DNA of 13,804 nt from VGWB01 sp964480945. Lineage in GTDB: Bacteria; Bacteroidota; Ignavibacteria; UBA10030. Below the pieces are notes generated by a model. The model saw only the letters and a list, made by a program, of their open reading frames with translations, was not told the origin of the DNA and did no database searches. The stretch spans positions 1 through 13,804 of the forward strand of contig CAYZRX010000089.1 of the NCBI GenBank assembly GCA_964480945.1, in the 5' to 3' direction. Positions 1 through 7,025 of this stretch are shown here, in pieces (within the stretch, counting starts at the first letter, position 1; the number at the start of each line of letters is the position of its first letter). The translations under genes were made by a program, and so were the position numbers.

Positions 1-31
1 ACGCTTCACTATTCACTCTTTACTATTCACT
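1..31. repeat. short direct repeat ACTATTCACT
   Basis: The 10-bp unit ACTATTCACT occurs exactly at 8-17 and 22-31, 14 bp apart, and a partial unit TTCACT lies at 5-10. The second copy contains the stop codon of the amidohydrolase gene (TGA read from 29-27). On the minus strand the units read AGTGAATAGT. This may be the edge of a longer tandem array cut by the window start. No function is assigned. Confidence 0.45.
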
Positions 32-1183
32 TTCTACTGTTTCCACCCAGCTCATCCTTATATACCTTTCCATCCTTCATGACAAACCCGACGTGTTCCA
101 ATGAGCTGATGTTCTTCAGCGGATCGTCCTTTGCCGCAACGATGTCGGCGAAGGCGCCGGGGGAGATCTCGCCGATCTTGCCCTTCATATCGAGCAGCTC
201 GGCCGCGACCGTTGTCGCGGCTTTGATCGCCTGCATCGGCGTCATGCCGAACTTCACCATATAGGAGAACTCCTTGGCCTCGTTCTCCGTCCATGCGAAG
301 CCGCCGGCATCGGTCCCGAAGGCGATCTTCACGCCTGCCTTCAGCGCCTTGTTGAACGTGGCGGGAAGCGTCTCATTGAACATCTTGTTGATGGAGTTTC
401 CCGCGGCGGCACGCCCCACGGCCACATAGACATTGACGTAAATCGTCGGACACCAGTAGATGCCTTTCTCAACCATGAGCTTGATGCATTGGTCATCCAG
501 GCCGAAGCCGTGCTCGATGGAAGCTGCGCCTGCGTTGATTGCAGGAATGATCCCGTCCGGCGTGACAGCGTGAGCGGAGAGCTTCCGGTGCAGCCTCCTT
601 GCCTCATCGCCGATCGCCATGATCTCTTCCTGCGTGAAGTTCGGGGTGCTTCGGTAGCTTCCGTCCGGCAATCGGTAGTAGCCGCCGTCGGCGTAAATCT
701 TCACCCAGTCGGCTCCGTAAGAGATTTGCTCGCGCACGGCGCGGCGTGCCTCGTCCGCGCCCGTGATCTCCTGCACGCCCTTCGGCATGTGAAGCTCCCA
801 GTCATACTCGCTGTTGCTGAGCAAGTATCGGCCCGTCGTGCTGATGGCGCGGGTTGCAACGAACATCCTGGGACCTTCAATGACGCCGTTGTTGATCGCT
901 TTCTTCAGATCGACGTCGGCGTACATTGCGCCCTCGGTCTCGAGGTCGCGGAGCGTCGTGAAGCCGTGGCGGAGTGCGGTCTTGCAGGAAAGGGATGCCC
1001 GCAGGGTACGGTAGGGGATCGACTCCTTGAGGATCTGGTCGGCGTAGTCGTCTGCAGTGATATCTCCTTGCAGAAGGACGTGCGTATGGGCATCGATCAG
1101 GCCCGGAAGGACGGTGGCGTTCGAGAGATCGATGACCGTCGCCCCGCGAGGGATGGTGACGTTCTTGCCGACCTCCTTGATCC
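27..1183 (-). CDS. amidohydrolase, imidazolonepropionase-like / Xaa-dipeptidase group (5' end lost in gap)
   Basis: Metal-dependent hydrolase of the amidohydrolase superfamily (TIM barrel). The group includes imidazolonepropionase-like enzymes and Xaa-Pro or Xaa-Arg/Lys dipeptidases, so hydrolysis of a small peptide or cyclic amide is the likely reaction; the substrate cannot be read. The frame is open from the stop at 27 up to the N gap. The first Met at 926 is internal: the 86 codons above it read VIDLSNATVLPGLIDAHTHV and so on, which is the strand-one HxH metal site (1080-1088). The other ligands are in order: Lys in GADWVKIYADGG (about 700), His in SAHAVTP (about 571), His in SIEHGFG (about 511) and Asp in AFGTDAGG (about 310). 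About 384 residues are visible; families of this type usually have 400-440 including a signal peptide, so the start and any export signal are in the gap. It follows the M28 peptidase gene on the same strand, suggesting shared peptide breakdown. The family is clear; the substrate is not. Confidence 0.9.
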
Positions 1184-1283
1184 NNNNNNNNNNNNNNNNN
1201 NNNNNNNNNNNNNNNNNNNNNNNNNNNNNNNNNNNNNNNNNNNNNNNNNNNNNNNNNNNNNNNNNNNNNNNNNNNNNNNNNNN
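1184..1283. other. assembly gap, 100 Ns
   Basis: Exactly 100 N characters, the usual placeholder for a gap of unknown length. It hides the last few codons and stop of the M28 peptidase, any intergenic sequence, and the start and N-terminus of the amidohydrolase. Reading frames on its two sides must not be joined: an apparent 834-residue ORF running through it (1097-3601) ends in an out-of-frame shadow of the amidohydrolase. Confidence 0.98.
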
Positions 1284-3511
1284 GTGCCGAGAGCCTTTTC
1301 CAATTCAGCGGCTGCCGAATCGATTAGCAAAGCTTCGTTCTCGAGAGCGCGCGCCACGCGCTGAGTTTCCGACTCGGCATCCTTCCACTTTTTCTGCTCG
1401 ATTGCCTCCCGCACGCCGGGAATCGTTTTCACGCCGTAGCCCGTGTAGAGGCCCGGTGCATAGATCAAGTTCTTAAACCAGGGCCGCCCCGGCAGGCCTT
1501 CCGAGCTTGTGAGCGCTCGCTCGGTTTCGATGAGCTTCGCATTGACGCTCCTGATCAACGTTGCGCTAAAGGCTGTGCCGCTTTGCATCACCCGCTTCGC
1601 TGCTTTGTCGTACCGCTCCGCGCTTGCCGTCAAGGTTGTGACGGCATTATCCAATGGCGCAAAATTGAGGTAGGGAGGGATATCCTCGGGTGACGGCGGA
1701 ACGTAGTTCTCCTTCGGATCGGCGGTGGCGGTGAACGCGCCCTCCGTAATTTCCCGGTTCCGCTCTTTGATCTGATCCTGCATCCCCTTCAGAAGCCTCT
1801 TGATCTCATCGAGGTAGCGGTGGACCGTGCTGCTGAACTCCGTGAAATCATAGGGAAGAAGATCGGCATCCGCCAGGCGGATCACTGCAGTCCCGGCGGT
1901 TTGCGAAAGAGCGCGGCCGTAAGAGAAATCTGTGTCGGCAAAATGCGTGTACCAGTAGATATCATCATAAATCGAGTGGTAGATGCCCCCGCCATCCTCG
2001 CCGCCGTAGCCAAGGTCGAGCGAGGCGACGCCAAGGTGATCGATGAAGACCGTATAATCGGAGCCGGAGCCGAGGGCTCCGATGCGCAGATCGGGGCGGG
2101 ATCGTAGTTCGTTACGCTCCTCGTCCGAGCGGGCGTTCAAGATGCGGCGGAGCTGATTCCGTTTCCAGACGGAGATCTTCTTCTCAGGATCCTCAATCGC
2201 GCGGGCGACTCCATTGATGAACTCCTCAAGCGAGTGTGAGCCGGACATTCCGAGGTACCCTCTGCCGTTTGAATCGGAGTTGATATAGGCGACTGCTTTT
2301 TGCTTCAGCGCATCGGCGTGTTCTTCTGCCCATTCGGTCGAACCGAGAAGTCCCTCCTCCTCTCCATCCCAGGCGCAGTACACGATCGTTCGCTTCGGCT
2401 TCCAGCCCTGTTTCAGGAGCTCACTCAGAGCTCGTAGCTCCTCCATCTCGGCGACGAGGCCGGAGATGGGGTCGTCTGCGCCGTTGACCCACGCGTCCTG
2501 ATGATTGCCGCGGATGACCCATTCATCCGGGTATTCGGAACCCGGTATGGTCACGATGACGTCGTAGATGGTCTTGATGTCCCAGTTCGATTTGACCTTC
2601 AGGTGAACCTTTGCGGGCCCGGGACCAATCTTGTATGTGATGGGCAGTGCTCCACGCCACGAAAAGGGGGCTACAGGTCCTTTGAGGGCGGCAAGGAGAG
2701 GCTGAGCATCAGCGTAGGAGATCGGGAGGACGGGGATCTTGGTGATGGTCGTCGCGTCTTTAATGTCGAGTCGCTTCGCGCTGGTTGTTGCGCCGACCCC
2801 CGGGGTGAGCGGGTCGCCGGGATACAGCGGCATGTCCATCACGCTGCCGCGCTGGACGCCGTCCTTGGGTCGCCATGGGCCCGTCGGAAAGACGTCGCCG
2901 TGGAAGAATCCGTCATCGCGGGGGTCGGAGTAGATGATGCATCCCACGGCACCTTTTTCCCCTGCGAGCTTCGGCTTGATCCCGCGCCACGATCCGCCAT
3001 ACCGGGCGATCACGATCGCGCCCTTCACGGAGATGCCGAGCCGATCGAGTTGCTCGTAGTCTTCCGGGATCCCGTAGTTCACATACACCAGGGGCCCTGT
3101 GACATCGCCATCGATCGAATAGGCGTTGTACGTTGGCAGTTGCTCGCTGTGCTGGCCTGAGGTTGGGTCGCCGGGGACGGTCGGTTCCTGCAGCTTGGCC
3201 ACGAACTTGCTCGGTTCGACCATCTCGACCAGTCGTTCCTTGGGGGTGGGGAAGAGGACGTCGAACGTTTCGATCTTTGTGTCGAATCCCCAACTCTTGA
3301 AGGTCGATTCGAGCCATTCGGCATTGCTCTTATCGTACGGTGAGCCGACGTGATGCGGGCGAGCGGCGAGACGCTCCATGTACTCGCGTTGACGATCCGC
3401 GCTCGGGATCGCGCGGAATTTGGCCTCCCAGTCCGTCTTTGACGTTTGTCCCTGTGCCAGAAGCAGATTCGCGCACACGAGGAACAGGACAACCTGGCAA
3501 CCAGATCTCAT
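1284..3511 (-). CDS. exported M28-family zinc carboxypeptidase, glutamate carboxypeptidase II-like (3' end in gap)
   Basis: Dizinc exopeptidase of the M28B group (glutamate carboxypeptidase II / NAALADase, transferrin-receptor-like), expected to remove C-terminal residues, often Glu, from small peptides outside the cytoplasm. I place the start at 3511: a GGAGG (3516-3520) lies 4 nt upstream and the protein then opens with a signal peptide, MRSGCQVVLFLVCANLLLAQ. A longer reading from 3601 has no such support. In the 742 visible residues: a PA domain with GPLVYVNYG and GAIVIARYGG (about 140-250), then the catalytic domain with ligands H337 (GNHQDAW), D347 (ADDPISG), catalytic E384 and E385 (WDGEEEGLLGSTEW), D413 (INSDSNG) and H512 (GIYHSIYDD), then a TFR-type dimerisation domain to the end. 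Human GCPII has 750 residues, and the alignment I can make by eye suggests only a few residues are missing. The amidohydrolase follows. Confidence 0.93.
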
Positions 3512-3515
3512 AGGT

Positions 3516-3520
3516 CCTCC
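3516..3520 (-). promoter_or_regulatory. ribosome binding site of the M28 peptidase
   Basis: On the minus strand GGAGG lies four bases before ATG at 3511. It decides the start: the protein from here begins directly with a signal peptide, while the longer frame to 3601 adds 30 residues that look non-native. Confidence 0.7.
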
Positions 3521-3570
3521 ACAACAGAAAAGTAGGGGTGAATGTTGCTTAGCGGGTCCAAAGAGGGTCG

Positions 3571-3720
3571 ATGGACGGAGATGAATATCAATATTACTCA
3601 ATAAACAAGCAAGGCGGGCTGGGAGTTCGTAATGCTTGGCTGGATGAGGCGGTCCGAGATACTATCAAGCAAGCGAGTGAAGTGCCTCCTTACGAGAGAG
3701 CGAAGGCAATGATTGGGTAG
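3571..3720 (+). CDS. possible small protein, 48-49 aa, unknown
   Basis: I do not recognise this protein. An ATG at 3571 opens a short plus-strand frame ending at TAG 3718-3720. GAGGG (3563-3567) is placed three to four bases upstream as a Shine-Dalgarno site. The product is polar and charged. It starts MDGDEYQYYSINKQ, continues with a likely helix around NAWLDEAVRDTIKQASEV, and ends PPYERAKAMIG. It has no signal peptide, membrane segment or cysteine. It is divergent from the M28 gene, with 59 bp between the two start codons. The protein-like composition and ribosome site favour a real small gene or a remnant of a longer one, but the length alone could arise by chance. Confidence 0.35.
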   Translation: MDGDEYQYYSINKQGGLGVRNAWLDEAVRDTIKQASEVPPYERAKAMIG

Positions 3721-3902
3721 TCCGTCTCTCGAGGAATAGCATCAGCAGGGCGAGCATAGAGAGCGATGAGGTAACCATTGGTTCTTCAGCAGAGCAGACA
3801 GTTGACGCTAGAACCGTAAACGCAGGATATCTTCCGCCAAACGGCGTATCATGCCCCCACCCCTATCATCGACGCCGTCCCATTCTCCCCGTCTTTCAGT
3901 CT
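3721..3902. other. intergenic region, no gene seen
   Basis: No convincing coding frame on either strand. A 37-codon minus-strand frame with a hydrophobic stretch (MLALLMLFL) overlaps the small ORF antisense and has no ribosome site, so I do not call it. The only structure noted is the inverted repeat at 3841-3878. Confidence 0.5.
3841..3878 (-). terminator. weak hairpin after the cupredoxin-like gene
   Basis: A perfect 7-bp inverted repeat, ACGGCGT at 3841-3847 and ACGCCGT at 3872-3878, with a 24-base loop, lies 25 bases past the stop of the cupredoxin-like gene. On the minus strand the second arm is followed by only two further Ts, so as an intrinsic terminator it is weak. Confidence 0.25.
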
Positions 3903-4208
3903 TTACTCAATGATAATGATAGGACTTGAGCCGCCCTCGGCAAACGTCCCCGTCGTTACGCAATATGCAGAGTACGGGTATTCATCCGAGTTCACCTGCT
4001 GAACCGTCAACGGCTGAGGTACCTTTTTCTTTAGTTCCAGACTATCAACCCCGAAGAGGTCCTTGACTGGAAACCAGATCTTTACGTCGCCGTTAAGGGC
4101 CTTGAATGTGACGTCGTCTCCAGGCTGAACCTGAAGGAGACCAGGGACAACCTTGTTCGACTTGCAGAGGATAAGCACCTTGTGATTTGCCTTAGTTGAC
4201 TGTTGCAT
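3903..4208 (-). CDS. cupredoxin-like small protein without copper ligands
   Basis: A 101-residue protein with no signal peptide. Its pattern suggests a cupredoxin-type beta-sandwich: an N-terminal strand (KVLILCKSNK), then LQVQPGDDVTFKAL, IWFPVKDLFG, and a C-terminal EYPYSAYCVTTGTFAEGGSSP followed by a final strand IIIIE. The VQPGDDVTF and PYxxYC elements resemble cupredoxin folds in arrangement, but the only His is H9 and the two Cys (C15, C83) are not in a His-Cys-His-Met set, so a type-1 copper site is not present. The ribosome site is strong (AAGGAGG at 4214-4220, five bases from ATG). It starts 43 nt after the Ser/Thr kinase stop on the same strand, so the two are probably co-transcribed. 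The fold is inferred by eye and the role is unknown. Confidence 0.7.
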   Translation of the reverse strand: MQQSTKANHKVLILCKSNKVVPGLLQVQPGDDVTFKALNGDVKIWFPVKDLFGVDSLELKKKVPQPLTVQQVNSDEYPYSAYCVTTGTFAEGGSSPIIIIE

Positions 4209-4251
4209 AGCGGCCTCCTTTCGTGAGGGTTAGAGTTCTGGTCTACCCCGC

Positions 4252-6594
4252 CTATTTGGCACTCGCGGATTTCAGCTTTTGGTACCTCGCGTCTTGGCGG
4301 AGTGCATTCAAGGATGGATTGCCTTCAATGGTGCTCAATGGATAACCCGTTTGGACTGCCTTCTCAATCCATTCGATCGCCTTGTCTCGCATTCCGAGTT
4401 GCTCATAGATTTCGGCTGCTCGAGCCTTTGTGCTGGAGCTCAGCCCTGGGAGAGCAAGTGCGTCGTTGAGAATCTCCGACGACGTGTCGGGCTTTTCGAG
4501 CATTGAGTAGATATCAGCAAGATTGACAAGCAGGTCGGGGTTCCGTGGTTCCAGCAACCTGCGCTCCTCCGCCAGCTCAGCAGCGCGCTGATATGCTGCT
4601 TGGGCATTTGAATCTTTCCCCGCCACTTGCTTGTAGGCAGCGCCCAACGAGACCCAAACGCGATAGTCCAGACTGTTGAATGACACAGCCTTTTCATACA
4701 TTCGAGCGGCGTCTTCGTACTGCTGTTCGCCGAAGTATAAAATCCCACCGAGTCCATTGTATGCAACGTAATTCGGAGTAACACTCAGTGATTGCTCATA
4801 CATCTTTCGGGCTTCACCATATTTGCCCATGACAGTGTATACTCCGCCCAAATTGTTATAGCCGCGGACGATGTCAGGCGCAAGTTCAATTACGCGCTGA
4901 AATGGACGCTCAGACTCGCCAACGCGACCCTGGTGGTAATAGAAAAGGCCGAGATTATTGTAAGCTCGCCAGTAGTCAGGCCTCATTTTGATTGCCCTTT
5001 GTAGAACAGCCTCTGCCTGGCCCGGATCTCCTTTGAGAACATATGCGTTTGCGAGGTCGTCATAGGCATCGGTATAATAGGGATCTTCGATGATCGCCTT
5101 CTGAAGGAGATCGATCGCTTTTTCCAGGTTTTCCGGCTTTTTCTCTCTCTGCAGTATTCCTTTGGCCTGCACGTAGTAATCGGATGCTTTGGGAGAACTT
5201 GTTGTGTCGGACGCCAGAAAGCGGGCAGTTCTAACCGGCAGCTCAAAGTCAAGCATGGGCACAACGACTTGCACAAGGCGGTCCTGCAAAGCGGCCACGT
5301 TTGCATCCTGTTCGTCAATCTGTTGAGATCTGACCTGTTTGAGATTGACAGCGTCTGTGAGGGTAACGGTAACACGCAGGCCCCCCGAGATGGGTTGAAT
5401 GCTTCCGGAGATCACAAGGGTGACCCCGAGAAGCTGTCGCGCCTCTGAGGGGGATCTCACCCCTCGGCTCCGCACCTCGGCAGCGGGAACTACAGCGAGC
5501 CCTGCCTGAAGCTTTTTCAACTCTGTGAGCTTACTCGTCAGGATTTCGACCGTGCCTTCACAGAAAGCCTGGTTTTCGGCGCTACCCCCGACGTTTGTGA
5601 ACGGAAGAACCGCTATGTACCTTTCCTTCGGGATGTAAGTAATGCCCAGCCATCGTTGCAGCGTACCGGTCGCATAGAGTACCACAAGGAGAACGACCAC
5701 CACAGCCCCCGCCAGCACCGGAACTGAAAATCCACGGCGCAGAGTACCGGGAAATCGTCTCAAGGGACGCGGTACAGCTCCTTCCCCGAGGAGGCGCTCC
5801 AGTTCTTCATGTACATCGCCAGCGCTCTGGTACCGCATCGCGCGGTCCTTTTCCAACAAGCGCAAGATGATGGCTTCAAGCTCCTTTGAGATCTGCGGAT
5901 TCAGAGCTGACGGCGGCTTCGGGTCGAGGTTCAGAAGGGAGTACAGCAACGCTGCGTCGTGCTCACCGGCGAACGGGCGTTGGCCTGTCACCATCTCATA
6001 CATCACAACCCCGAGAGAGAACAAATCGCTGCGAGCATCGATCTCAAGACCCTGGGCTTGCTCGGGAGACATATAGGCAGCCGTGCCCGCGGTTCGTGCA
6101 GTGGTTGTGTGTTGAGCTTCGCCAAGCAGCTTCGCGATTCCGAAATCGAGGATCTTGACCTCCCCCCGCGCTGTGACGATCACGTTCGCCGGCTTGATGT
6201 CCCGATGGACGATCCCGGCTTCGTGCGCTCGCTGCAGACCTTCTGCAATTCGTAGCGCGACGCGGATCGCCTCGTCCGGTGGAATTGCGCCCGACTTCAG
6301 TCTATCCTTGAGGGTTTGTCCATCATAGTACGCCATGCAGATGAACGCGCTCCCGTCATCCGTCTCGTCGATCTCGTGGACGACGGCGATGTTGGGGTGA
6401 TCCAGCGCTGAAACAGCCTGCGCTTCATGCATGAAACGCCGCTTGGCCTGCTCATCGTACGTTACCTCCGGCGAAAGGAACTTCAGGGCAACGGGCCGGC
6501 GCAGCTTGGTGTCCTCTGCCTTGTAGACGACACCCATCCCTCCTTCACCCAGTTTTTCTAAGATCTTATAATGGGAAATCGTCTGGCCAATCAT
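4252..6594 (-). CDS. transmembrane Ser/Thr protein kinase with TolB/FlgO-like region and TPR repeats
   Basis: PknB-type (Hanks) kinase that phosphorylates Ser/Thr of partner proteins, with a C-terminal sensor or scaffold beyond the membrane. I use ATG 6594 (780 aa) because GGAGG at 6603-6607 is eight bases upstream; the longer frame starts at a TTG at 6612 and contains that site. Kinase domain about 9-270: Gly loop GEGGMG, K38 (VALKF), catalytic HRD 130-132 (HRDIKPANV), DFG 150-152, MSPEQAQG, and DARSDLFSLGVVMYEM. All key residues are present, so it should be active. One membrane helix at about 290-311 (VLAGAVVVVLLVVLYATG). Next comes RYIAVLPFTNVGG..., a TolB/FlgO-like region common in such kinases (about 325-460), then about seven TPR-like units (YNNLGLFYYHQGR, YNNLGGVYTVMGK and similar) to the end. 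The cupredoxin-like gene follows after 43 nt. A truncated kinase start overlaps its 5' end by 4 nt. Confidence 0.93.
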   Translation of the reverse strand: MIGQTISHYKILEKLGEGGMGVVYKAEDTKLRRPVALKFLSPEVTYDEQAKRRFMHEAQAVSALDHPNIAVVHEIDETDDGSAFICMAYYDGQTLKDRLKSGAIPPDEAIRVALRIAEGLQRAHEAGIVHRDIKPANVIVTARGEVKILDFGIAKLLGEAQHTTTARTAGTAAYMSPEQAQGLEIDARSDLFSLGVVMYEMVTGQRPFAGEHDAALLYSLLNLDPKPPSALNPQISKELEAIILRLLEKDRAMRYQSAGDVHEELERLLGEGAVPRPLRRFPGTLRRGFSVPVLAGAVVVVLLVVLYATGTLQRWLGITYIPKERYIAVLPFTNVGGSAENQAFCEGTVEILTSKLTELKKLQAGLAVVPAAEVRSRGVRSPSEARQLLGVTLVISGSIQPISGGLRVTVTLTDAVNLKQVRSQQIDEQDANVAALQDRLVQVVVPMLDFELPVRTARFLASDTTSSPKASDYYVQAKGILQREKKPENLEKAIDLLQKAIIEDPYYTDAYDDLANAYVLKGDPGQAEAVLQRAIKMRPDYWRAYNNLGLFYYHQGRVGESERPFQRVIELAPDIVRGYNNLGGVYTVMGKYGEARKMYEQSLSVTPNYVAYNGLGGILYFGEQQYEDAARMYEKAVSFNSLDYRVWVSLGAAYKQVAGKDSNAQAAYQRAAELAEERRLLEPRNPDLLVNLADIYSMLEKPDTSSEILNDALALPGLSSSTKARAAEIYEQLGMRDKAIEWIEKAVQTGYPLSTIEGNPSLNALRQDARYQKLKSASAK

Positions 6595-6602
6595 AGACGA
6601 CG

Positions 6603-6607
6603 CCTCC
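6603..6607 (-). promoter_or_regulatory. ribosome binding site of the Ser/Thr kinase
   Basis: GGAGG on the minus strand, eight bases before ATG 6594. It overlaps a small inverted repeat, GGCGG/CCGCC (6606-6610 with 6619-6623, loop of eight bases), that could partly cover it in the messenger. Confidence 0.5.
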
Positions 6608-6628
6608 GCCAAAAAGACGGCGGATCCT

Positions 6629-6682
6629 CAAAATTCCAACTGCTCGCACAACTCGCTCGCAGGGAATTTTGGGACATGTCCC
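6629..6682. repeat. inverted repeat plus adjoining perfect palindrome at the kinase breakpoint
   Basis: CAAAATTCC at 6629-6637 pairs exactly with GGAATTTTG at 6663-6671 around a 25-base loop. Immediately adjoining, GGGACATGTCCC at 6671-6682 is a perfect 12-bp palindrome. This lies exactly where the truncated kinase reading frame loses homology. Similar GGGACA-type palindromes occur in mobile REP-like elements of some bacteria; that link is inference. Confidence 0.5.
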
Positions 6683-6818
6683 CCTCCCCGAGTTTCTCAA
6701 GGATTTTGTAATGCGAAATGGGTTGACCGATCATAGAAGAGCACCCTGTGGGTGTCGAAAGGAGCTTCTGTGCTTGGGTCGTCGCCCTGTGCGCGAGTGA
6801 GACTGTCGAAGGTCGGTG

Positions 6819-7025
6819 CTAGACGCGGGCAGGGTCAAAAGTCCGCCGTGTAATATAACCATTGCTGCCTGAATTTTCCAAATAGGCGATGGATAGGCTG
6901 ATTTCCTTGAAGATTCTTGACGTTTGGATCAAGCTTGCAGCATCTACTGTGGTCCTCAATTTCGCCCAAGCATGTTCCGATACTTCAGGGACGAGCCGCC
7001 CGAGCGGATTGCTACCCTCGCCCAC
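6819..7025 (-). CDS. doubtful small ORF, 68 aa, unknown
   Basis: A GTG-started frame beginning 14 nt inside the end of the MFS gene (GTG at 7025; MFS stop at 7012-7014) and ending at TAG 6819. Composition is protein-like (EVSEHAWAKLRTTVDAASLI, then IFKEISLSIAYLE), with mixed codons and no signal or membrane segment. No ribosome site is visible and I recognise no family. It fills part of an otherwise empty 277-base stretch between the transporter and the kinase remnant; the rest of that stretch (6735-6818) may hold the kinase promoter, but no clear -35/-10 pair stands out. It is listed because it is the only frame there. Confidence 0.22.
   Translation of the reverse strand: MGEGSNPLGRLVPEVSEHAWAKLRTTVDAASLIQTSRIFKEISLSIAYLENSGSNGYITRRTFDPARV

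Larger units (their letters stand above)
6591..6734 (-). pseudogene. truncated N-terminus of a second Ser/Thr kinase
   Basis: ATG at 6734 opens a 47-residue frame beginning MIGQPISHYKILEKLGEG, which matches the start of the intact kinase (MIGQTISHYKILEKLGEG) at 17 of 18 residues. It then breaks: the expected GMG of the glycine loop is replaced by DMSQ and unrelated residues, ending at a TGA (6593-6591) that overlaps the intact kinase ATG as ATGA. Over these 54 nt the copies differ at about 15 positions, nearly all silent, so this is the remnant of an older paralogue kept under protein-level selection before it was cut, and not a fresh tandem copy. It has no good ribosome site. A translated leader coupled to the kinase is possible, but a broken gene is simpler. 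Confidence 0.75.

Noticed and set aside
489..1364. 291-residue plus-strand ORF through the gap
   Set aside because: Opposite the amidohydrolase and M28 genes and running through 34 unknown codons; no domain or ribosome site.
2501..3160. 219-residue plus-strand ORF
   Set aside because: Antisense to the M28 peptidase PA and catalytic domains; a shadow with no motif.
3512..3601. Extension of the M28 peptidase start to 3601
   Set aside because: The 30 added residues precede a clean signal peptide that has its own GGAGG ribosome site, and they overlap the divergent small ORF.
3672..3785. 37-codon minus-strand frame with a hydrophobic stretch upstream of the M28 gene
   Set aside because: No ribosome site, overlaps the better-supported small plus-strand ORF antisense, and has no family resemblance.
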